Shown here in pieces: positions 1 to 5,601 of a stretch of 8,421 bases of DNA (the first letter of the stretch is position 1; each line of letters begins with the position of its first letter). The position numbers were made by a program, and so were the translations under genes. The notes under the pieces are model-generated. The model ran no database searches. It worked only from the letters and a program-made list of their open reading frames with translations, and was not told the origin of the DNA. The stretch comes from HGM04593 sp045613945 (lineage in GTDB: Bacteria; Bacteroidota; Bacteroidia; Bacteroidales; Bacteroidaceae): NCBI GenBank assembly GCA_045613945.1, contig JAZLBZ010000041.1, positions 1-8,421 of the forward strand, written 5' to 3'.

Positions 1-68
1 ACACCCTTGCCGGTATTTACTCCGGCCGCCATAAATGTTGTTTTTGTAGCATTCTCTTCATTTTTCAT
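1..68 (-). CDS. 5' fragment of unidentified gene, divergent from gadB
   Basis: An open frame begins at an ATG at 68-66 on the minus strand and stays open for 22 full codons to the window edge. The visible N-terminus starts MKNEENATKTTF and continues MAAGVNTGKGV. An in-frame TAA lies five codons upstream of the ATG, so no earlier start is possible; the only other early start is Met13. The A-rich sequence just before the ATG suits a Bacteroidales leader. The fragment is hydrophilic, with no signal peptide or membrane segment in the visible part. It does not look like the start of the glutamate/GABA antiporter often found near gad genes. Product unknown; the fragment is too short to assign. Confidence 0.55.
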   Translation of the reverse strand, partial: MKNEENATKTTFMAAGVNTGKG

Positions 69-229
69 AATCGGAACTCTTTTTTAAGACAAATTCATAA
101 CAAGCATAAAGGCATAAATGTTGTAGCCTTAAAAATGCTAAAAGACCGAACCACCTGAGCAACGGCAATGTTTGAAGAGTACAACAGTTCCAACAAACAA
201 CATTTTATTAACCATTAAAAAGAGAAAAA
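69..229. promoter_or_regulatory. Divergent intergenic region with short repeats
   Basis: This stretch separates the left-edge gene from gadB and must hold both promoters. For gadB the nearest match to TAnnTTTG on the plus strand is AATGTTTG at 167-174, with one mismatch and no clear -33 partner; it would give a leader of about 50 bases. The region also has a tandem GCATAAA pair (104-110 and 112-118). CATAAATGTTGT at 113-124 repeats exactly at 30-41, inside the left gene. The gadB leader contains CAACAAACAACAT at 191-203, found again before glsA. Just before the gadB start is an A-rich AAAAAGAGAAAAA tract rather than a classical Shine-Dalgarno. Confidence 0.4.
90..97 (-). promoter_or_regulatory. 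Possible -7 box for the left-edge gene
   Basis: Read on the minus strand this is TGAATTTG, one mismatch from the Bacteroidetes -7 consensus TAnnTTTG. It lies 22 bases before the ATG at 68, much like the boxes before the nitroreductase and HD genes. No convincing -33 TTTG is seen, so this is a weak call. Confidence 0.3.
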
Positions 230-1663
230 ATGATGAAAGAGGAAAATTGCAAGACAACAGTGACCACATCGGTGTTCGGTTCGGAGGAGATGCTAAAGAT
301 TGCACCTTGCGACAAGATACCACAGCATTCCACCACCCCCGAAATCGCCTACCGCATGGTAAAAGACGAGACAATCGCGCAAACCCAGCCACGCTTGAAC
401 ATGGCAACATTTGTGACAACATACATGGATCCTTACGCCACCAAGCTGATGAACGATGCTATTGACATCAACTACATCGACGAGACCGAGTACCCGCGTG
501 TAGCAGTGATGTGCGCCAAGTGCATCAACATCATCGCCAACCTGTGGAACAGCCCCGAGCAGGCCAAGTGGAAGGCCGGAGCGTTGGGCATAGGTTCAAG
601 CGAAGCCTGCATGCTTGGTGGCGTGGCGGCGTGGCAACGATGGAAGAAACGCCGCACAGCCCAGGGCAAGCCATGTGACAAGCCAAACTTTGTAATCTCG
701 GCAGCCTATCAGGTGGTATGGGAAAAGTTTGCGCAACTGTGGCAGATTGAGATGCGCACCGTACCCCTCAGTAGCGAAAAACTGACCCTTGACCCCAAGG
801 ATGCCATTGCCATGTGCGACGAGAACACCATCTGCGTTGTCCCCATCATGGGTGTAACCTGGACAGGTCTCAACGACGATGTCAAGGCTCTTAACGATGC
901 GCTCGAGGAGTATAACAAGAAGACCGGCTACGACATCCCCATCCATGTCGATGCAGCATCGGGCGGTTTTATAATGCCATTCATAAAACCAGAAGTCGAG
1001 TGGGATTTCCGTCTCAAATGGGTACTCTCAATCAGCACCAGCGGCCACAAGTACGGTCTTGTATACCCCGGCCTCGGTTGGGTAATTTGGAAAGACAAGA
1101 AGTTCCTCCCCGACAGTATGTCGTTCAGTGTCAATTACCTGGGTGCCGACGTGACACAGGTGGGTCTGAATTTCTCGCGCCCCGCAGCACAGATTCTTGG
1201 TCAGTACTACCAGTTCATCCGCTTGGGCTACGAAGGTTACAAAGAGATACAGAGCAACTCAATGGAGGTTGCCAAATACTTGCACGGCGAGATTGGCAAG
1301 ATGAAACCATTCCAGAACTACAGCAGCGAAATCTGCAACCCGCTCTTCATCTGGGAGATGAAGAAGGAGCACGCCAAGCAGGCAAAGTGGACACTCTATG
1401 ACTTGCAGGATAAGTTGCGCCAGAACGGCTGGATGGTACCCGCCTACACCCTGCCAAAGACACTTGAGACAACAATTGTAATGCGCATTGTGGTGCGTCA
1501 GGGATTCAGCCGCGACATGGCCGACCAGTTGCTTGGCGACATTCAGGCAGCGGTTACCGAACTTGAGAAATTACAGTACCCCACACCATCGCGCCTCAGC
1601 ATCGAGAGCAACATCAAGGTCAAAGGTACGGTATACACCCACACCGGTAAAGGTGAAAAGTGA
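230..1663 (+). CDS. gadB: Glutamate decarboxylase (PLP-dependent)
   Basis: Cytoplasmic enzyme converting glutamate plus a proton to GABA and CO2, the core reaction of glutamate-dependent acid resistance. The 477-residue product is close to the 466 residues of E. coli GadB and recognisably homologous along its length. The PLP lysine is K274 in SGHKYG. H273 is next to it, D241 in HVDAASGG should contact the PLP ring nitrogen, and T210 lies in GVTWTG. T60 (MATF) and D84 (NYIDETEYP) match substrate-site residues of E. coli GadB (recalled T62, D86). IGSSEACMLGG at 121-131 is a family signature. The start is one of two adjacent ATGs (230 or 233). The C-terminus has the HT (471-472) that aligns with the pH-gating His465 of E. 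coli, but five extra residues (GKGEK) follow it, encoded by a heptamer repeat. glsA follows on the same strand and likely shares the transcript. Confidence 0.96.
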   Translation: MMKEENCKTTVTTSVFGSEEMLKIAPCDKIPQHSTTPEIAYRMVKDETIAQTQPRLNMATFVTTYMDPYATKLMNDAIDINYIDETEYPRVAVMCAKCINIIANLWNSPEQAKWKAGALGIGSSEACMLGGVAAWQRWKKRRTAQGKPCDKPNFVISAAYQVVWEKFAQLWQIEMRTVPLSSEKLTLDPKDAIAMCDENTICVVPIMGVTWTGLNDDVKALNDALEEYNKKTGYDIPIHVDAASGGFIMPFIKPEVEWDFRLKWVLSISTSGHKYGLVYPGLGWVIWKDKKFLPDSMSFSVNYLGADVTQVGLNFSRPAAQILGQYYQFIRLGYEGYKEIQSNSMEVAKYLHGEIGKMKPFQNYSSEICNPLFIWEMKKEHAKQAKWTLYDLQDKLRQNGWMVPAYTLPKTLETTIVMRIVVRQGFSRDMADQLLGDIQAAVTELEKLQYPTPSRLSIESNIKVKGTVYTHTGKGEK

Positions 1664-1673
1664 AAAGTGAAAA
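1653..1673 (+). repeat. Three tandem GTGAAAA heptamers over the gadB stop codon
   Basis: GTGAAAA occurs three times head to tail at 1653-1659, 1660-1666 and 1667-1673. The gadB stop codon TGA (1661-1663) falls in the second copy, and the first copy encodes part of the GKGEK tail. Seven is not a multiple of three, so gain or loss of a copy shifts the frame downstream of the change, although later copies can themselves supply stops. Confidence 0.85.
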
Positions 1674-1680
1674 CGAAATG

Positions 1681-1750
1681 TTTGTCATACTGAGCGTAGC
1701 GAAGTATCTGCTACCCACTTTCAGACTTCACTTACGTTCAGGATGGCAAA
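1681..1750. repeat. Imperfect inverted repeat (REP/MITE-like) between gadB and glsA
   Basis: The left arm (1681-1705) begins TTTGTCATACTGAGCGTAGC. The reverse complement of the right arm (1725-1750) begins TTTGCCATCCTGAACGTAAG. The arms agree over about 24 bases with a few mismatches and one gap, leaving a loop of about 19 bases. Transcribed, this would form a long hairpin inside a putative gadB-glsA mRNA. The core resembles a TGTCATCCTGAGCGAAGCGAAGG-like motif that I recall as a widespread dispersed repeat in Bacteroidetes and other genomes. No T-run follows, so it does not look like an intrinsic terminator. Confidence 0.7.
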
Positions 1751-1782
1751 AAATACAACAAACAACATAGCAAGAAATAATT

Positions 1783-2772
1783 ATGGACAGGGATAGAAGG
1801 ATAACACGCGAGGAACTGAAAGCAGCCCTCTATGAGGCATACAGGCGTTTCAAAGGAAACACCGGCGGCAAGAATGCCGACTACATACCTTATCTTGCCA
1901 ACGTGGACAAAGACCTTTTCGGCATATCAGTTTGCCTGAAGGATGGCGAGGTACTCACAGTGGGTGACTGTAACTATCGGTTCGGCATTGAGTCAATATC
2001 CAAAGTGGCAACGGCACTGCTGGTGCTGAAGGAGTACGGACCCGAAACAATCATAGACATGATTGGTGCAGACGCAACCGGAATGCCTTTCAATTCCATA
2101 CTCGCGATACTGCTTGAGAACGAGCACCCTTCTACCCCTTTGGTAAATGCAGGGGCTATATCTGCCGTCAGCATGGTTTGCCCGGTTGGAAACAGTCGCG
2201 GGAAGTGGGAGACAATCGTGCAGAACATCACCGAACTGTGCGGCAGTGAGCCGCAGCTGATAAACGAACTCTACAGGTCCGAGAGCGTGAGCAACCACAA
2301 CAACCGCGCTATTGCGTGGCTGCTTAAAAGTTACAACCGCATATACGACGAACCCGAAATGTCGCTCGACCTGTACACTCGTCAATGCTCGCTAGGTGTG
2401 ACTGCCACACAACTGTCTACTATGGCAGCAACCATCGCCTTCGGCGGATATAACCCTGTGACAAAAAGGAGAGTCTTCCCTGCAGCGCTTGGCGAGAAGA
2501 TAACATCTATGATTGCAAGTGTAGGAATGTATGAATACACAGGCGACTGGATGTTCAGGACCGGCATCCCGTCCAAGTCCGGCGTAGGCGGCGGTATCAT
2601 TGGTGTACTTCCCGGCATCTTTGGTATAGCCGCATTCGCGCCACCAATTGACAATGCCGGCAACTCTGTCAAGGCACAGCTTGCCATCCGCTACATAATG
2701 GAGGAACTGCGGCTCCATATCTTCAATGGCGAACGCGTCGTGATGGTAGAGCACAAGCCCGCTCCTGTATAA
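1783..2772 (+). CDS. glsA: Glutaminase (serine-dependent glsA family)
   Basis: Cytoplasmic enzyme hydrolysing glutamine to glutamate and ammonia. It feeds glutamate to GadB, and the ammonia itself takes up protons. The 329-residue product fits the beta-lactamase-like bacterial glutaminase family, usually about 300-330 residues. The catalytic SxxK is S71-I-S-K74 within FGIESISK. Other family blocks are TPLVNAGAI (118-126; N122), the E167/N174 region in SESVSNHNNRAIAW, LYTRQCSLGVTA (197-208), YTGDW (252-256) and the KSGVGGG loop (265-271). The start at 1783 gives a family-length protein beginning MDRDRRITREEL. The leader contains the CAACAAACAACAT 13-mer also found before gadB. I see no good TAnnTTTG box in the 119-bp gap, so cotranscription with gadB is likely; the hairpin element in the gap could modulate expression. 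The paired arrangement matches the Bacteroides gad-gls acid-resistance locus. Confidence 0.95.
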   Translation: MDRDRRITREELKAALYEAYRRFKGNTGGKNADYIPYLANVDKDLFGISVCLKDGEVLTVGDCNYRFGIESISKVATALLVLKEYGPETIIDMIGADATGMPFNSILAILLENEHPSTPLVNAGAISAVSMVCPVGNSRGKWETIVQNITELCGSEPQLINELYRSESVSNHNNRAIAWLLKSYNRIYDEPEMSLDLYTRQCSLGVTATQLSTMAATIAFGGYNPVTKRRVFPAALGEKITSMIASVGMYEYTGDWMFRTGIPSKSGVGGGIIGVLPGIFGIAAFAPPIDNAGNSVKAQLAIRYIMEELRLHIFNGERVVMVEHKPAPV

Positions 2773-2778
2773 ATGATA

Positions 2779-2802
2779 AGAGGATAGCCATAACTATCCT
2801 CT
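2779..2802. terminator. Perfect 9-bp hairpin after glsA
   Basis: AGAGGATAG (2779-2787) and CTATCCTCT (2794-2802) pair perfectly around a 6-base loop (CCATAA), seven bases after the glsA stop. No clear T-run follows on either strand. It may be an mRNA 3'-end stabilising stem or a weak terminator for the convergent genes. Confidence 0.5.
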
Positions 2803-2816
2803 ACCTTACACAATGG

Positions 2817-2850
2817 AATGGCTAAAATTCGCTTTTTAGCCATTTCTTTT
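2817..2850 (+). terminator. Intrinsic terminator between glsA and the nitroreductase gene
   Basis: AATGGCTAAAA (2817-2827) pairs perfectly with TTTTAGCCATT (2834-2844) across a 6-base loop, followed on the plus strand by a T-rich TCTTTTATT tail. It suits termination of the gadB-glsA transcript. Its tail overlaps the stop codon of the convergent nitroreductase gene. The minus-strand side lacks a T-run beyond the stem. Confidence 0.7.
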
Positions 2851-3526
2851 ATTCTACATACTTTACCTTCCCCATATCCCTTGGCTTTGCCTCGGGCACC
2901 TCGCCCTCGGGGTAACCCATTGAAATACACAGGCAAAGTTCATAGCCCTCGCTGAAGCCGAGTTTCTCCAACACAGCATCCTTTTGTGGGCTGTCAAGGA
3001 TAAAACGCACAGGGCTACCCAAGCATACCGAGCCTACACCCATTGCATTGGCAGCAAGCATCATGTTCTCGGCCATCAAGCCACAGTCATACGCAGAGAA
3101 TGGGAAAGCACTGTCCTGGGCAATGAACACCCACACGGGGGCATTGTAAAAACAACCTGCAGCACGCTCGTTACCTGTCGCTGCCATAGTCTCCTTAATC
3201 TGTGCCTGCAACTCAGGGTTCTCAACAATACGCACCTCCCACGACTGGCGGTTTATGGCATTAGGCGCATTCACACCACACTCCATAATCTGGTTCAACA
3301 CCTCGCGAGGCACAGCCTGCTGCTTATAGTTCCTTATACTGCGGCGCGACATAATGTTTTCAATGGCCGCATTCTGCTTACATTCACTCTTTTCCATACA
3401 TTCGTTTTTTGTACACTGGGCAGCACAATCGCCACCACTACACTCTTTTTTGCAGTCAGTATCACCACCGCATGCCACAGCCGCCACCAACGACAAGCCA
3501 CAAGCCAATGTCTTTAATATTTTCAT
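2849..3526 (-). CDS. Nitroreductase-fold lipoprotein with cysteine-rich linker
   Basis: A 225-residue protein of the FMN-dependent nitroreductase family, probably tethered outside the cytoplasmic membrane. I chose the ATG at 3526, which starts a signal peptide (MKILKTLACGLSLVAAVAC), over a GTG seven codons upstream. Cys19 would be the lipidated residue, although the Ala at -3 makes the lipobox imperfect. Residues 25-49 carry six further cysteines (25, 29, 34, 38, 43, 49) among charged residues. The catalytic domain starts at about residue 53, with SRRSIRNY (60-67) and NAPNAINRQSW (86-96), both typical FMN-contact regions of the family, and a later GVGSVCLGSP block. Family members use NAD(P)H to reduce nitro compounds, quinones or similar substrates; the real substrate is unknown. 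The gene stands alone, converging on glsA, with its own promoter candidate. Confidence 0.85.
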   Translation of the reverse strand: MKILKTLACGLSLVAAVACGGDTDCKKECSGGDCAAQCTKNECMEKSECKQNAAIENIMSRRSIRNYKQQAVPREVLNQIMECGVNAPNAINRQSWEVRIVENPELQAQIKETMAATGNERAAGCFYNAPVWVFIAQDSAFPFSAYDCGLMAENMMLAANAMGVGSVCLGSPVRFILDSPQKDAVLEKLGFSEGYELCLCISMGYPEGEVPEAKPRDMGKVKYVE

Positions 3527-3551
3527 ACGCGTTAAGTATTTATACACCTCG

Positions 3552-3580
3552 CAAAAATAACAAGCTTTTACATTTTCAAA
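3552..3580 (-). promoter_or_regulatory. Promoter candidate for the nitroreductase gene
   Basis: On the minus strand, TATTTTTG at 3559-3552 matches the Bacteroidetes -7 consensus TAnnTTTG exactly. A TTTG at 3580-3577 could be the -33 element, though the 17-base spacer is slightly short. The box lies about 26 bases before the ATG at 3526, which supports that start. Confidence 0.55.
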
Positions 3581-3641
3581 GAAAAATGGTGATTATTTTT
3601 TGTTAAATCAAAGCTACTTGACTGTAAAAGGGGGTGAAATA

Positions 3642-4436
3642 CTATTCGTCCAAGTAGTATATTCTTCTTTTTGAGTATCTGTTACGGTAACTTTCCGGAT
3701 CCTCATCCACAATCCTGCGCTCTATCCAATTGCCTTTTTCATCGTATTTGTATTCTACTTTTATGTTTGTCCAGTCGTTGGTATCGCTTGGAAAATTCTC
3801 TCTCTCTTCTATGATATTTCCATTTTTATCCCTTTTTCTTTTTGTAATTGTGTAAATGTCACCGGTTACCGCCAAACGACACTCCTCAAATTCCGTTCCA
3901 TCGTCATTGTAATTGTAATAATATTTGTATGGAGGTATTCCATCGCAATGGTATTCAAAGGCATCACTTAGTCGATTGTTCTCGTTATAAGAACTCTGTA
4001 TCATGTATAATAGGACCATTTCGGTTGTATCAGGATATATATATCCATAATCCCTGCATAGAGTTATATTCTTATTGTCATCGAATTCAACAATACTATA
4101 AGATAACTCCTTTTGGTTACTGTCGCAGTAATGCAGATCTATTCTATTAGGGCCATTATTGTCATATCCACAGTAACCATCTTCTTTTCCGTTTGAGTAA
4201 AAAACAATTTTCACAAGGTGTTGTTCTGCATTATATACAAACAAAGTTGAGTCATACCCTTGTTCATCATCATAGACGATTGAAGACACCTTGCCTTTCA
4301 AGAAACTAGTTCCGTATAAAGTAACAACCTCTGATGAGCAGCACGTTGAGGTTATTTCTACTTTCTTGTCACTGCAAGAAAATAAAACAAGAACAAAGAT
4401 GAAAAGCGACCTGCAGGCTATAAAAGTTCTACTCAT
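3642..4436 (-). CDS. Predicted lipoprotein with YD/RHS-like repeats, unknown function
   Basis: A 264-residue protein I cannot assign to a characterised family. The ATG at 4436 is preferred over a TTG seven codons upstream because it opens a compact signal peptide (MSRTFIACRSLFIFVLVLFS) ending in a lipobox with Cys21, followed by SDKK, typical of Bacteroidetes lipoproteins. The rest is rich in Tyr, Asp and Asn with short strand-turn units: FVYNAEQHLVKI (66-77), VEFDDNKNITLCRDYG (116-131), SSYNENNRLSDAFEY (148-162), KRDKNGNIIEERE (201-213) and YKYDEKGNWIERR (229-241). These resemble YD/RHS-type beta repeats, and similar orphan lipoproteins are common in Bacteroidales. The gene is visibly more AT-rich than its neighbours, hinting at a different origin or weak codon selection. 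It is probably monocistronic, with an upstream promoter match. Likely at the cell surface or in the periplasm; no enzymatic motif is visible. Confidence 0.8.
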   Translation of the reverse strand: MSRTFIACRSLFIFVLVLFSCSDKKVEITSTCCSSEVVTLYGTSFLKGKVSSIVYDDEQGYDSTLFVYNAEQHLVKIVFYSNGKEDGYCGYDNNGPNRIDLHYCDSNQKELSYSIVEFDDNKNITLCRDYGYIYPDTTEMVLLYMIQSSYNENNRLSDAFEYHCDGIPPYKYYYNYNDDGTEFEECRLAVTGDIYTITKRKRDKNGNIIEERENFPSDTNDWTNIKVEYKYDEKGNWIERRIVDEDPESYRNRYSKRRIYYLDE

Positions 4437-4509
4437 ATATTTATTATTTAAAACCAATATTTATCTTAATTCCATGACACGGTTGCTGAATTGCCACTTT
4501 CTTATATCA

Positions 4510-4540
4510 CAAATATACAATCCCAGACAAGGGTTGTCAA
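4510..4540 (-). promoter_or_regulatory. Promoter candidate for the YD-like lipoprotein gene
   Basis: TATATTTG on the minus strand (4517-4510) is an exact match to TAnnTTTG. ATTG at 4541-4538 lies about 20 bases upstream and is one base from the -33 TTTG. The predicted leader to the ATG at 4436 is about 65-70 bases and AT-rich. Confidence 0.6.
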
Positions 4541-4593
4541 TGATTTAGTTCATAAAAATACAAATCATTTTGTTTACTTTAACACCATGGTGC

Positions 4594-4641
4594 TAAAAAA
4601 ACAGGACAACAGGTCTACTTATCTTGGCCTATTGTCCTGTT
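4594..4641 (-). terminator. Strong intrinsic terminator after the HD-domain gene
   Basis: AACAGGACAA (4600-4609) and TTGTCCTGTT (4632-4641) form a perfect 10-bp stem, extended after a one-base mismatch by AGG/CCT. Read on the minus strand the stem runs directly into a T-tract (4600-4594), about 30 bases after the HD gene stop. On the plus strand the tail (GATTATTTTT) is weaker, and no plus-strand gene needs it. Confidence 0.8.
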
Positions 4642-4671
4642 GATTATTTTTGGTTGTCATCTTTTGGGTAA

Positions 4672-5187
4672 TCAATACTCCTCCTCGTCAAAAAAGTAAT
4701 ACTCCTCCCTTGTACCGGTGTCGGCATAGAATTGCCCCATGTTTGCAGCGTAGAACGCACCACGTTCTGTTGCCATTTTCTCTGGGTCGGGGATTATACC
4801 AACGCGCATAAGGTCAAGCCTGTCGGCGTCGAAACAGGTGTCAATTGTGAGATTGCCTGTACTGTGACAAACAGTGTGCAGTTCACAAGCCTTGCTAAGC
4901 AACGCGAACTCTTCATCGGTGAGCCATGCAAGCAAAGTGCCACGCAGTGCAGGCAAATTGCCGGCCGCACGTTTGCCATGCTCAAGATCCTCCCAGTTGT
5001 CGACGCGCCACTTGTCGTGCAAGTAGGCAAAGAGGCGAACAACAGTCCTGTTCACCTCATCGGTAGCCAACAGCAGGCCGTTACGCTCCACCCGCTCCCA
5101 ATGCGAGATGCCATGACACACGCCAAGCGACCAGCCCTCGTTAGAAAACTGCTTTACCTTTTCAATCAATGAGTCAATATTCTTCAC
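4672..5187 (-). CDS. HD-superfamily metal-dependent hydrolase-like protein
   Basis: A 171-residue cytoplasmic protein with the His/Asp pattern of HD-domain phosphohydrolases. Candidate metal ligands are H25 and H29 in CHGISHWE, H57-D58 in LHDKW, H70 in EHGKRAA, H104 in CELHT and D122 in DADRLDL. The family includes nucleotidases and phosphohydrolases; the substrate cannot be told here. The only workable start is a GTG at 5187: an in-frame TAA lies six codons upstream and no early internal ATG exists. The C-terminus is acidic and aromatic, with repeated Glu, Tyr and Asp ending DEEEY. The gene lies 37 bases after the yjdM stop on the same strand. It may be read through from yjdM or use the -7 box at 5217-5224. 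It ends in a strong terminator. Confidence 0.8.
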   Translation of the reverse strand: MKNIDSLIEKVKQFSNEGWSLGVCHGISHWERVERNGLLLATDEVNRTVVRLFAYLHDKWRVDNWEDLEHGKRAAGNLPALRGTLLAWLTDEEFALLSKACELHTVCHSTGNLTIDTCFDADRLDLMRVGIIPDPEKMATERGAFYAANMGQFYADTGTREEYYFFDEEEY

Positions 5188-5216
5188 CGCCGGTTTTGTC
5201 TTTTAGCCAATTATTG

Positions 5217-5224
5217 CAAAAATA
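5217..5224 (-). promoter_or_regulatory. Possible -7 box for the HD-domain gene
   Basis: TATTTTTG on the minus strand matches TAnnTTTG exactly and is identical to the box before the nitroreductase gene. It directly abuts the yjdM stop codon and lies 30 bases before the GTG start. The nearest upstream TTTG (5252-5249) is about 24 bases away, longer than usual for a -33 element. Confidence 0.4.
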
Positions 5225-5554
5225 TTATTTCTTCAAGAAACAGGTCTTCAAAACAATGCTGCTGCCGTCAATCTTGCAATCAACCTCCTCGGGGTTCTCG
5301 GTAAGGCGAATGCTCTTCACCTTTGTTCCACGCTTTATTACCATTGACGAGCCCTTCACTTTAAGGTCTTTGATTACTGTCACAGCATCGCCATCGAACA
5401 ACTCTGCACCGTTGCTGTCACGCGCCACATCGGGAGTCTCCTCTACTGTATCTTCGGCACTGAACTCATGGGCACAATCGGGACACACATAGAGCATACC
5501 ATCGAAATAGGTGTATTCACTGTTGCATTTTGGGCATTTTGGAATGTCTGTCAT
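5225..5554 (-). CDS. yjdM: PhnA/YjdM family zinc-ribbon protein
   Basis: A 109-residue protein closely resembling E. coli YjdM (formerly PhnA). An N-terminal zinc ribbon uses C7, C10, C24 and C27 (CPKC and CPDC). A short acidic linker follows at about residues 32-46, then the compact C-terminal PhnA domain with DGDAVTVIKDLKVKGSS (54-70), RGTKVKSIRL and the VDCKIDG block (91-97). The ATG at 5554 is chosen over an upstream in-frame extension because it gives the family's standard N-terminus and length. The old label of alkylphosphonate utilisation or phosphonoacetate hydrolase is not supported for this family, whose function remains unclear; no phosphonate genes are nearby. The gene lies 66 bases after carB with a terminator hairpin between them. 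I see no good promoter in that gap, so expression may depend on readthrough. Confidence 0.93.
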   Translation of the reverse strand: MTDIPKCPKCNSEYTYFDGMLYVCPDCAHEFSAEDTVEETPDVARDSNGAELFDGDAVTVIKDLKVKGSSMVIKRGTKVKSIRLTENPEEVDCKIDGSSIVLKTCFLKK

Positions 5555-5569
5555 TTTTATGATTAAATT

Positions 5570-5601
5570 AAAAAATTGAGCGACCCGCAAGCCGCTCAAT
5601 T
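5570..5601 (-). terminator. Intrinsic terminator after carB
   Basis: AATTGAGCG (5574-5582) and CGCTCAATT (5593-5601) form a perfect 9-bp stem with a 10-base loop. On the minus strand the stem is followed by a run of six T (5575-5570, overlapping the stem end), then more A/T. It sits about 20 bases after the carB stop and about 16 bases before the yjdM start. Confidence 0.8.

Noticed and set aside
1000..1401. 133-codon frame in the +1 register inside gadB
   Set aside because: It overlaps the conserved PLP-lysine region of gadB in another frame, and its product shows no family features.
1681..1750. Treating the gad-gls inverted repeat as an intrinsic terminator or riboswitch
   Set aside because: There is no T-run after the stem and no multi-helix conserved aptamer architecture. 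A dispersed palindromic repeat explains it better.
2984..3517. Long plus-strand open frame (177 codons) antisense to the nitroreductase gene
   Set aside because: The opposite strand encodes a clear nitroreductase with family motifs. The antisense translation has no recognisable domain and follows from codon bias.
4587..4643. Plus-strand 18-codon open frame beginning ATGGTGCTAAAA, with a 10-bp palindrome CACCATGGTG at 4583-4592
   Set aside because: Most of the frame lies in the terminator hairpin of the HD gene. No upstream promoter or ribosome-binding context is visible, and an ATG inside a palindrome there is easily fortuitous.
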